DNA from: Betaproteobacteria bacterium
GTDB lineage: Bacteria; Pseudomonadota; Gammaproteobacteria; Burkholderiales; SG8-41
Assembly (NCBI GenBank): GCA_947486575.1
Contig: CANKUB010000002.1
Span: 1 to 64,000, forward strand
Length of the DNA: 64,000 nt
Direction: 5' to 3'
Shown one piece after another: positions 8,513 through 16,200 of the stretch. How positions within the stretch are numbered: the first letter of the stretch is position 1; the number at the start of each line of letters is the position of its first letter. The translations under genes were made by a program, and so were the position numbers. The notes below the pieces were generated by a model. It saw nothing but the letters and a program-made list of their open reading frames with translations. It was not told the origin of the DNA and ran no database searches.

Positions 8513-8893
8513 ATGCGTTATCCAGGACTCACGTTACGCATTCTGGGCGCGGGTAATCCGGCGATGGGGCCCGCAATGGGGCCAGGCAAGGCCGCACTGA
8601 TTTCTCAGATCGTAGCCAGTGGTTCGATTTCAGCCGCCGCGCGCAACATGGGCATGTCATATCGACGCGCGTGGCAACTGGTAGAAGCCATCAACGCCAG
8701 TTTCACTGAGCCGGTGGTGCTGACGGCGATTGGCGGCAAGCGCGGTGGTGGCGCGTCCGTGACAGACTTCGGGCGGCAATTGGTGGCGCAATTTCATGCT
8801 ATGGAAGACAAAGCTTCGGCAGCGATTGCGGATGATATCGCCCGGCTGTCGCAGCAATTGCGCAAGCCCATTGCGCGAGGCAAGGTTCGCTAG
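8513..8893 (+). CDS. modE: ModE-like regulator, DNA-binding domain only
   Basis: A 126-residue protein matching the N-terminal winged-helix of ModE: GKAALISQIVASGSISAAA, GMSYRRAWQLVEAIN and the wing GGKRGGGASVTDFG. In E. coli ModE (about 260 residues) two molybdate-binding TOBE repeats follow; here the protein ends soon after the dimerisation helix, so molybdate sensing must come from another protein or the regulator is ligand-independent. It lies directly upstream of a ModE-box at the modA promoter (8931-8956), which strongly supports DNA-binding to that site. Ribosome site GAGAGG precedes the ATG. Confidence 0.85.
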   Translation: MRYPGLTLRILGAGNPAMGPAMGPGKAALISQIVASGSISAAARNMGMSYRRAWQLVEAINASFTEPVVLTAIGGKRGGGASVTDFGRQLVAQFHAMEDKASAAIADDIARLSQQLRKPIARGKVR

Positions 8894-8911
8894 CCCGCAC
8901 CGCGTTTTTGA

Positions 8912-8956
8912 TTGCACAATGACAGGGAACTCGTTATATTCTTTTATATATAACGA
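8912..8956 (+). promoter_or_regulatory. modA promoter with ModE operator
   Basis: A sigma70-type promoter is seen as TTGCAC (8912-8917), 17 bases, TATATT (8935-8940). Lying over the -10 is a perfect 9-bp inverted repeat, TCGTTATAT (8931-8939) and ATATAACGA (8948-8956), separated by 8 bases. This matches the known ModE operator pattern of enterobacteria (two TATAACG half-sites in inverted arrangement). Binding there would block RNA polymerase, the classical molybdate-responsive repression of modABC. The start codon of modA is 23 bases downstream of the operator. Confidence 0.88.
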
Positions 8957-8971
8957 TAACGACGGCAACAG

Positions 8972-8993
8972 ATAACTGTATGTTTTTATTGAA
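8972..8993 (-). repeat. Dispersed A-rich motif, copy at modA start
   Basis: On the minus strand this reads TTCAATAAAAACATACAGTT AT, close to the recurring motif of this window. It spans the modA start codon, so part of it is coding for the signal peptide. Confidence 0.5.
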
Positions 8994-9774
8994 TAAAGTT
9001 TTATCTCCTTTATCAGATATATCACTCCTGGCAGCCCTGTGGGTGTTTACCTTGCCTGGCGCATTTGCACAGACAGGCGCGGACACGACCATTTACGCGG
9101 CAGCCAGCCTGAAGGAAGGTCTCGATACTTTGGCCCGGCAATTCGCAAGGCAGGGCGGAGGCAGCGTGCGCATGTCGTATGGCGCCAGTTCTGCGCTTGC
9201 ACGGCAAATTGAAAAAGGCGCACCAGCGGATATGTTTATTTCCGCTGATCTTGAGTGGATGTATTATCTCGATCAACGCAAGCTTATACTTGCGGGTTCA
9301 CGGGTAAACCTGTTGTCGAACCGGCTGGTGCTGATTGCGCCTGCCGACAGCAAAACGGTTTTGACGATTGCACCAGATTTTCCGCTCGCGGTGGCGCTGG
9401 GTGTGAATCGGCTGGCGATGGCCGATCCAGCCAGCGTGCCCGCCGGCAAGTATGCCAGGGCCGCGCTGCAGAAGCTTGGTGTGTGGCCTGCGATTGCGCC
9501 CAAGCTGGCTCCGGCTGAAAACGTGCGTGCCGCGTTGGCGCTGGTAGCCCGCGGCGAAGCACCGTACGGCATTGTTTATCGCACCGATGCGATTGCCGAG
9601 CGCAAGGTGCGTGTGGTTGGCGAGTTCCCGGCAAACTTGCATCCGCCGATTGTTTATCCGGCAGCGTTGCTCGCCGACAGGCGCTCCAAATCCATTGATG
9701 AATTACTGCGTTTTTTGCAATCACCCGGAGCGCGCGCGGTGTGGCGTGAGTATGGTTTTGTGGTTGAAGGGTAG
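8980..9774 (+). CDS. modA: Molybdate-binding periplasmic protein
   Basis: Receptor of the ModABC molybdate importer, 264 residues. The signal peptide ends near GAFAQTG (about residue 30). Mature motifs include AAASLKEGLD (oxyanion-binding Ser), SYGASSALARQIEKGAPAD and later ENVRAALALVARGEAPYGIV, all characteristic of ModA. A weak ribosome site precedes the ATG. First gene of modABC, under the ModE operator just upstream. The gene for ModB starts two bases after its stop. Confidence 0.93.
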   Translation: MFLLNKVLSPLSDISLLAALWVFTLPGAFAQTGADTTIYAAASLKEGLDTLARQFARQGGGSVRMSYGASSALARQIEKGAPADMFISADLEWMYYLDQRKLILAGSRVNLLSNRLVLIAPADSKTVLTIAPDFPLAVALGVNRLAMADPASVPAGKYARAALQKLGVWPAIAPKLAPAENVRAALALVARGEAPYGIVYRTDAIAERKVRVVGEFPANLHPPIVYPAALLADRRSKSIDELLRFLQSPGARAVWREYGFVVEG

Positions 9775-9776
9775 CC

Positions 9777-10484
9777 GTGATATCGGGCGAAGAAATCGGC
9801 ATCATTTTACTCAGCCTGAAGGTCGCGCTGTGGAGCGTGGCCATCAGCGTGCCGTTCGGTCTTGCGGCGGCGCATGTGTTGGCGCGCCGTGATTTCTGGG
9901 GCAAAAGTCTGTTCGATGCGCTGGTGCATTTGCCGCTGGTGTTGCCGCCAGTGGTGGTGGGTTACTGGTTGTTGCTGCTGTTCGGGCGGCGCGGACCGTT
10001 GGGTGCATTTCTCGAAGAATGGTTTGGTATTGCGGTGGCGTTTCGCTGGAGTGGCGCGGCGATTGCCAGTGCGATCATGAGCTTTCCGTTGATGGTGCGC
10101 GCGATGCGTTTGTCGATGGAAGCAATTGACCCCAAGCTTGAAGCGGCCGCGCAAACGCTGGGCGCGGGGCGCCTGGGCGTTTTGCTCACCATTACGCTGC
10201 CGCTGGCGATGCCGGGTATTTTGACCGGCATGCTACTGGCGTTTGCGCGTAGCCTCGGCGAATTTGGCGCAACGATTACCTTTGTCTCCAACATTCCGGG
10301 CGAAACGCAAACGTTGCCGCTGGCGATTTACGCTTTATGGCAGGTGCCGGGTGGCGAATCAGCGGCGCAGCGCTTGTGCGTGTTGTCGTTGATACTCTCG
10401 CTGGCGGCGTTGCTGTTTTCCGAAGCATTGGTGCGTCGCGCAAATCGCCGCATCAAGGGTTACGATGCTGTCCGTCGAAATTAA
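9777..10484 (+). CDS. modB: Molybdate ABC transporter permease
   Basis: Membrane subunit of the molybdate importer, 235 residues, starting at GTG 9777. Five or so helices with the ModB signature LVHLPLVLPPVVVGYWLLLL, and the coupling loop EAAAQTLGAGRLGVLLTITL, are seen. Its end overlaps modC by 20 bases, so translation of the two is likely coupled. Confidence 0.93.
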   Translation: MISGEEIGIILLSLKVALWSVAISVPFGLAAAHVLARRDFWGKSLFDALVHLPLVLPPVVVGYWLLLLFGRRGPLGAFLEEWFGIAVAFRWSGAAIASAIMSFPLMVRAMRLSMEAIDPKLEAAAQTLGAGRLGVLLTITLPLAMPGILTGMLLAFARSLGEFGATITFVSNIPGETQTLPLAIYALWQVPGGESAAQRLCVLSLILSLAALLFSEALVRRANRRIKGYDAVRRN

Positions 10485-11544
10485 TCACGAGCAAGGCGAC
10501 TTCAGCCTCGACGCTGTGTTTGAATGCGGCGCGGGTGTGACGGCGCTTTTTGGTCGTTCAGGTGCGGGCAAAAGCAGTCTGGTCAACGCCATCGCGGGGC
10601 TGATACGTCCGCGCAAAGGCCACGTCGTGTTCGACGGTGAAACGTTGTTTGATTCAGCGCATGGCATCCACGTCCGCGCGGGAAAGCGGCGCTTTGGTTA
10701 CGTGTTTCAGGAAGGGCGTTTGTTTCCGCATTTCACTGTTCAGCAAAATCTTGTTTATTCTCACTGGTTTGATCGCGCGTTGTATTCGGCGAGTGATTTC
10801 GCACATGTGGTTGAACTGCTGGGCATCGGCGAATTATTGCAGCGTCGCCCAGCGCAATTATCCGGCGGCGAAAAGCAGCGCGTCGCCATTGGCCGCGCGC
10901 TGCTGGCCAAACCTCGCTTGCTGTTGCTGGATGAGCCGCTGGCCTCGCTCGACGCCGAACGCAAGCATGAAATTTTGCGCTATCTGCGTTTGCTGCGCGA
11001 CGAGACGCGCATCCCGATGATTTACGTCAGCCACGCGGTCGAGGAGGTGCTGGAGCTTGCCGATCAAGTGGTGCTGCTGGCGTCGGGCCGCGTGGTTGCT
11101 AGCGGTAGTGTAGAAGCGGTGATGGGACGGCCTGATCTGCGCCCATCGTCTGGCGTGTTTGAAGGCGGCGCGGTGATTGAGACGCACGTTATCGGCATTG
11201 ATCTCGAAGACGGTCTTGCCACGCTGGGTTTTGATGGCGGCACGCTGACGGTTGGCAATTTTGATGCACAAGCGGGTGAGCGTGTGCGGGTGCGCATACG
11301 CGCACGCGAAGTGTCAATTGCGCTGGTGCCGCCGCAGCAGATCAGCATTCAGAATATTTTGCGTGGCAGGATTGCTGCGATTGATGAAGCGCGCAGTGGT
11401 CGCGTCACGGTGATGATTGCAGTGGGTGCCGCAATGCTGCGTTCAGGCATTACACGGCGCTCCGCGCGCCAGCTTGCGTTGGTGCCGGGAATGGATGTCT
11501 ACGCGTTGATCAAGGCGATATCCCTTGACCGGCACAGTGGATAG
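10465..11544 (+). CDS. modC: Molybdate ABC transporter ATP-binding protein
   Basis: ATPase of the molybdate importer, 359 residues. Walker A GRSGAGKSS (about residues 28-36), signature LSGGEKQRVAIGRALL, Walker B LLLLDEPLASLD and switch His in VSHAVEE are intact. The C-terminal 70 residues form a TOBE/MOP domain (from about SIQNILRGRI), which in this family binds oxyanion and can inhibit transport. Because the ModE-like protein here lacks such a domain, ModC carries the only clear molybdate-sensing domain in the cluster. mobB follows after 49 bases. Confidence 0.93.
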   Translation: MLSVEINHEQGDFSLDAVFECGAGVTALFGRSGAGKSSLVNAIAGLIRPRKGHVVFDGETLFDSAHGIHVRAGKRRFGYVFQEGRLFPHFTVQQNLVYSHWFDRALYSASDFAHVVELLGIGELLQRRPAQLSGGEKQRVAIGRALLAKPRLLLLDEPLASLDAERKHEILRYLRLLRDETRIPMIYVSHAVEEVLELADQVVLLASGRVVASGSVEAVMGRPDLRPSSGVFEGGAVIETHVIGIDLEDGLATLGFDGGTLTVGNFDAQAGERVRVRIRAREVSIALVPPQQISIQNILRGRIAAIDEARSGRVTVMIAVGAAMLRSGITRRSARQLALVPGMDVYALIKAISLDRHSG

Positions 11545-11558
11545 CCGTAGAATAATAA

Positions 11559-11580
11559 TCAATAAAAACAAATACTTACA
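11559..11580 (+). repeat. Dispersed A-rich motif, copy between modC and mobB
   Basis: Reads TCAATAAAAACAAATACTTA CA, the reference copy of the recurring motif. It lies 13 bases upstream of the mobB start codon and in the same orientation as that gene. Confidence 0.6.
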
Positions 11581-11593
11581 TTCACTTCTTGTC

Positions 11594-12091
11594 ATGAAAA
11601 TATTTGGCTTTGCCGGTTACAGCGGCAGTGGCAAAACCACGCTGATCGAGAAATTGATTCCGTTATTCACGGCGCGCAATCTTAAAGTGTCGTTAATCAA
11701 GCACGCGCATCACACCTTTGATGTGGATACGCCGGGCAAAGATTCATATCGTCATCGGCACGCGGGTTGCGCTGAAGTGCTGGTCACGTCGTCGCGGCGC
11801 TGGGTACTGATGCACGAATTGCGCGGCGAGGCCGAACCGGATTTGAATGAGCAGATCATGCACTTGTCGCCGTGCGATTTGCTGCTGGTTGAGGGTTTCA
11901 AGCATGATCCGATTCCAAAGATCGAGGTCTATCGTGCGGTGACGGATGAGCCGTTGTTGCATCCGCATGACGCAAACGTGGTGGCGGTGGCGAGTGACGC
12001 GCCGTTAAACACTGCGCTGCCGCAGCTTGATCTTAACCAGCCGCAGCAAATTGCAGACTTTATGTTGAAGCATCTGGGATTTGACGCATAA
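11594..12091 (+). CDS. mobB: Molybdopterin-guanine dinucleotide biosynthesis GTPase
   Basis: A 165-residue P-loop protein that assists MobA in attaching GMP to molybdopterin, forming the bis-MGD cofactor used by formate dehydrogenase. Walker A GYSGSGKTT is at residues 8-16, followed by SLIKHAHHTFDVDTPGKDSYRHRHAG (shown in part: KHAHHTFDVDTPGKDSYRH), the MobB family signature. ATG at 11594 gives the normal N-terminus; the longer frame upstream overlaps modC and adds unconserved residues. Placement behind modABC fits cofactor supply. Confidence 0.92.
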   Translation: MKIFGFAGYSGSGKTTLIEKLIPLFTARNLKVSLIKHAHHTFDVDTPGKDSYRHRHAGCAEVLVTSSRRWVLMHELRGEAEPDLNEQIMHLSPCDLLLVEGFKHDPIPKIEVYRAVTDEPLLHPHDANVVAVASDAPLNTALPQLDLNQPQQIADFMLKHLGFDA

Positions 12092-12098
12092 TATCGAT

Positions 12099-12353
12099 AT
12101 GATTACCTTGCTTTATTTTGCACGACTGCGTGAAGCCTTTGGCATGGCGTCTGAACGAATCGTATTGTCTGCGGATACCCGTACGCTTGAAGGCGTACGC
12201 ACAATGCTGGCGGCACGCGGCGGCGCGTGGGCGCACGAGTTAACCGCGGGGCGTGCATTTCGTGCGGCGGTTAATCAATCGATTGCCAGCGGCGATACAC
12301 CGATAAAAGACGGTGATGAAGTGGCGTTTTTTCCGCCGGTGACAGGGGGCTGA
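12099..12353 (+). CDS. moaD: Molybdopterin synthase small subunit
   Basis: An 84-residue ubiquitin-fold sulfur carrier. The C-terminus FFPPVTGG ends in the required Gly-Gly, which is thiocarboxylated and donates sulfur to precursor Z (cPMP) inside the MoaD-MoaE complex. ATG at 12099 (ITLLYFARLREAFG) is the conserved start; the few in-frame codons upstream overlap mobB. moaE begins 6 bases after its stop. Confidence 0.93.
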   Translation: MITLLYFARLREAFGMASERIVLSADTRTLEGVRTMLAARGGAWAHELTAGRAFRAAVNQSIASGDTPIKDGDEVAFFPPVTGG

Positions 12354-12359
12354 GAAAAC

Positions 12360-12821
12360 ATGGCTGTTCGTGTGCAAGCCGAAGATTTTGATGTCAGCGC
12401 GGAAATCGCCACGCTGCGCAAAGATAATCCGCGCATCGGTGCGATTGCGAGCTTCATTGGCGTGGTGCGGGATTTGAACGAAGGCGACAGCGTTGCGGAG
12501 ATGACGCTGGAGCATTATCCCGGCATGACGGAAAAATCCGTCGAGGAAATTATCATGCAGGCGCGTGGCAGCTGGCAGGTAATGGATGCGCTGGTAATCC
12601 ATCGCATTGGCACATTAAAGCCGCTGGATCAGATTGTGCTGGTGGTGGTGACCAGCGCCCATCGAGGCGACGCGTTTGCAGCCTGCGAGTTCATCATGGA
12701 TTTTCTGAAAACGCGCGCGCCATTCTGGAAAAAAGAACAAACCGGCAAGGGTGCGCGCTGGGTTGATGCGCGGGCCGCTGACGATGCAGCGGCGGAACGC
12801 TGGCAGAAACAAGGTGAGTAG
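12360..12821 (+). CDS. moaE: Molybdopterin synthase catalytic subunit
   Basis: A 153-residue partner of MoaD that converts cPMP to molybdopterin. Family motifs: GAIASFIGVVRD (about residues 26-37), LEHYPGMTEKS, HRIGTL, VTSAHRGDAF and FWKKEQ, the last carrying the conserved lysines of the active site. Standard length (E. coli 150). Tightly linked to moaD upstream and crcB 3 bases downstream. Confidence 0.94.
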   Translation: MAVRVQAEDFDVSAEIATLRKDNPRIGAIASFIGVVRDLNEGDSVAEMTLEHYPGMTEKSVEEIIMQARGSWQVMDALVIHRIGTLKPLDQIVLVVVTSAHRGDAFAACEFIMDFLKTRAPFWKKEQTGKGARWVDARAADDAAAERWQKQGE

Positions 12822-12824
12822 TCC

Positions 12825-13211
12825 GTGAACGCCACGGGGTTGATGGCGGTAGGCGCAGGTGCCGCGATCGGCGCGTGGCTACGCTGGGTGCTAAGTTTGG
12901 GCCTGAACGCCCTTCTGCCCAATTTGCCGCTGGGTACTTTGACTGCAAATCTCGTGGGCGGTTTTTTGATCGGTGTGGCAGTTGAATTGTTTACCTTGCA
13001 CCCGGTGCTTGCGCCCGAGATTCGGCTGTTTGTGATCACCGGGTTTCTGGGCGGGCTGACTACCTTCTCGACGTTTTCGGCCGAAGCGGTCAGCCTGATA
13101 CAACGTGATCAATACGGCTGGGCCTTCGCATTGATCGGCACGCATTTGCTGGGGTCGCTGCTGATGACCTTGTTGGGTATTGCTGTAGTGCGGGCGTTTA
13201 TAAATTATTGA
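12825..13211 (+). CDS. crcB: Fluoride ion channel CrcB/Fluc
   Basis: A 128-residue membrane protein starting at GTG 12825, with four helices and the Fluc motifs GAWLRWVLS (about 15-23), [13 protein letters not shown] and [15 protein letters not shown]. Fluc dimers export fluoride. No fluoride riboswitch space exists upstream, since it begins 3 bases after moaE; it seems to be expressed from the mod/moa unit. Confidence 0.93.
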   Translation: MNATGLMAVGAGAAIGAWLRWVLSLGLNALLPNLPLGTLTANLVGGFLIGVAVELFTLHPVLAPEIRLFVITGFLGGLTTFSTFSAEAVSLIQRDQYGWAFALIGTHLLGSLLMTLLGIAVVRAFINY

Positions 13212-13230
13212 ATAAAAACAATAACTTATA
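13208..13230 (+). repeat. Dispersed A-rich motif at crcB 3' end
   Basis: Reads TTGAATAAAAACAATAACTT ATA and overlaps the crcB stop codon, in the 43-base gap between the convergent crcB and HD-GYP genes. Confidence 0.5.
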
Positions 13231-13254
13231 ATAAATGCAATACCCAATTTTCAG

Positions 13255-16200
13255 CTAAGGTTTACGTGACTTAGAGGCTGTAGTTTGCCATTCGCCGTCG
13301 AGTCGTAACTTCAGCGGGGTAGTGGGGCCAAGGTCGATGGCTGGCTTACCTGCTGGCGACGTAAGCGCCGTGCCTGCAACACCTGCAACAGGCACCGGCG
13401 CTTTGGATGCGGCAAAGTAGGCGCCACCACCGACAGCGGCCACCAAGGCAGCAGCGGCCAATACTCGCTTGGACAGCGCGCGCCGCCTGTCACCCGCCAA
13501 AAGGTCGCGTGGTTTTCCGAGCAGTGCCTTTTCAGCCTTTTCGCGGCTTGCCGTTGCTTTTGCCAAAGTTTGCTGGGCACGGATGCGAGCCTGTTCTTCC
13601 GTGTAAGCGCGGTCTTTCGCCTCTTTCGCCTGACGCGCGACTTCTTCCGCAGCAGCTTCTTCCTTGCTGCGCTCTTCAGCGGCCATGCGCGCCTGCTCAT
13701 CCGCCGCTTCCCGTTCTACAGCCAGGTGTGAGGCGCTGGATTCAGCTTGAAAGCGCTGCTCTGCTGCCAGTTTTGCGGCTTCTTCTTCGATCTGCCTTTG
13801 TCTGGCAGCATCGATGGCAGCGGTTTCCGCATCCGCACGCGCCTGAGCTTGTGAGCGCAACGCTTCTTCTGCATTTTTTGTTGCGAGTGCGGCAGCCGCA
13901 AGCGCGTGCTCGGCCTCGGCACGTGTGGTGGCGGCTTGCGTGGCTTCTGCTTCAGCGGCTACCAGCGCGCTGGATTTTGCGGCAGTTTCCTGCTCGGCGG
14001 CTATGCGCGCGGCGGTGGCGCGCTGTGCCGCAACCTCAACTTCTGCAAGCGCCAGAGACTGTTCGGCGGCAGTAATTTCGGCGGCTGCACGCTGTGCTAC
14101 GGCGTCCTGCGCCGCTTGTTCGCTTGCTTCGCGATGGCGCAACGCTTCAATCGCTGTTGCTTCAGCATTAACGCGAGTCTGTATTGCTGCGTGCAGCGTT
14201 TCTTCGGCGTTTTTCGCTTTGAGCGCAGCGGCTGCAAGCGCGTGATCGGCCGCCGCTCGGGCTGTGGCAGCTTGCGTCGCTTCTGCTTCGGCGGCAATCA
14301 GCGAGCTCGAACTTGCGGCAGTGTTCTGCTCGGCGGCTATGCGCGCAGTGGTGGCTTGTTGCACAGCGGCTTCCGCTTCTGCAAGCGCTCTAGACTGTTC
14401 AGCGGCCATAATTTCGGCGGCTGCACGCTGTGCAGCGGCGTCCAGCGCCGCCCGTTCCCTGGCCTCGCGTTGGCGCAACGCTTCAATCGCTGTTGCTTCT
14501 GCATTGACGCGAATTTGTATTGCCGTGTGCAGCGTTTCTTCGGCGTTTTTCGTTTCGAGTGCAGCGGCTGCAAGCGCGTGATCGGCGTCCGCTCGGGCTG
14601 TGGCAGCTTGCGTGGCTGCTGCTTCAGCATCTATCAGCAATGTGGATTTTGCGGCGGTTTCCTGCTCAGCGGCTATGCGTGCTGCTGTGGCATGTTGTGC
14701 CGCGGCCTCTGCATCGGCACGCGCCCTGGCTTGGTCGGTGGCGGCACGTTCGGCTACCGCGCGTTGCTCCGCAACGTGCTGCGCGGCGCGTTCGCCGGCC
14801 TCGCGCTGGTGGGCGGCTTCAAGCGCCTGGGCTTCCACGGCTGAGCGTTCCTGCGCTTGCAGGAGCAAGGCTTCTTCTTCGGCTTTGTGTTCAGCTGCCA
14901 GGCGTTCAAGTTCCTGTTCAGCTGCCAGCTTTTGCTGTGCGGTATGTTGTAACTCTGCTTCGGCTTTGGCCTGCGTTTTTGTCGCGCGTTTCGCTGCCGC
15001 GTTTTCTGAGATGATTTTCTGCGTGGAGTCGAGCGCCAACAGGTTGGATTGCGTGGCGCTCTTGGCTTCTTCAACCAAACGCCGTGTTTGCGCAATGATC
15101 GCTTCCACCTTGGCGCGTGCGCTCATGCTTTGATGCGCTTCGGCTTCGGCTGCTTCGCGCTGCTGTAGCAGTTGCAGCGCTTCGTTCTCGTTGTGCGCGC
15201 GCGTTTCGGCGGCACGCGCGGCTTCGGCCTCTGCAGCGGCACGGGCTTGCGCCTGCTCGGTGGCGGCACGTTCGGCTTCCACGCGCCGCGCAGCCTGAAG
15301 CTCAGCCTCTTGTTCCACGTGGGCGCGCGCCTGAGCCAGTTCCGTGGCATCACGCTCAGCCTCGGCCCGCTCCTTGGCATGGCGTTCGGCTTCCTGTTCG
15401 CTTTGCTGTCGTGCTTCGGCGGACTGAATGGCAGCTTGTTCGAGATGTTCGCGTTCTTTCGCCGCCGTCAGCAGACTGGCTTCGGCATCGGCGCGTTTTT
15501 GCGCTTCTATGCGTAGCGCGTCTTCGGCTTGCTGGCGCTCAGCCGCCGCTATGGCAGCGGCACGTTCGGCCTCTGCCCGTTGTTGAATGGTGCGGGCGGT
15601 TTCGGCTTCTGCCTGGGCTTGTTGTTGTACCAGTGCCTGCGCCTCGGCTTCTTTGTCGGTGAGTTGTGTTGCCTCTTGCAACGCGAGCAAATTGGTTTGT
15701 GTGCGGCTGTTGGCGCGTTCGATTTGCGCCAGGGCATGGGCAATGATGGCCTCGGCCTTGTTGCGCGCTTCTACGTGTTCTGTGGTTTGCTTTTCAGCGG
15801 CCTGACGCGCTGTGGATAGGCGGGCTGCTTCGATTTCGGCGGTAGCGCGTTCTTCGGCGGCTTTTCTTGCGGCAGCCTCGGCAGTTGCGCGTGCCTGGGC
15901 CTGGTCAAGCAAGGCTTGTTCGGCTTCAGCGCGTTTGTGCGCCAGCCGTGCGGCTTCTTGTTCGGCAGTAGTACGGGCTTCGGCCGTCCGCTTGAAGGCT
16001 TCTTCGGCCAGTTGTTTTTCGCTTGCTGAACGCACAGCCTCAAGCTCGGCTTGATTCCGTTGACGCGCGATACGCAAGGCGCGTTCTTCGTCGGCGGTGG
16101 CTTTTTGCAGCTTTGCCACGCCTTCGGGGTCGCGGTTTGCTGCTGGATTGACTGGCGCTAATGAACGCTTGTCGGGCGCACTTGGCGAAGCAAAATCCAG

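Noticed and set aside
13870-14760. CRISPR-like repeats
   Set aside because: The 336-bp units are contiguous coding repeats, not short repeats with unique spacers.
13906-14844. Long open frames (312, 105, 177 codons) on the plus strand opposite the coiled-coil gene
   Set aside because: They mirror the repetitive GC-rich codons of the real gene (Gly/Cys/Arg-rich, no start signals, no family pattern).
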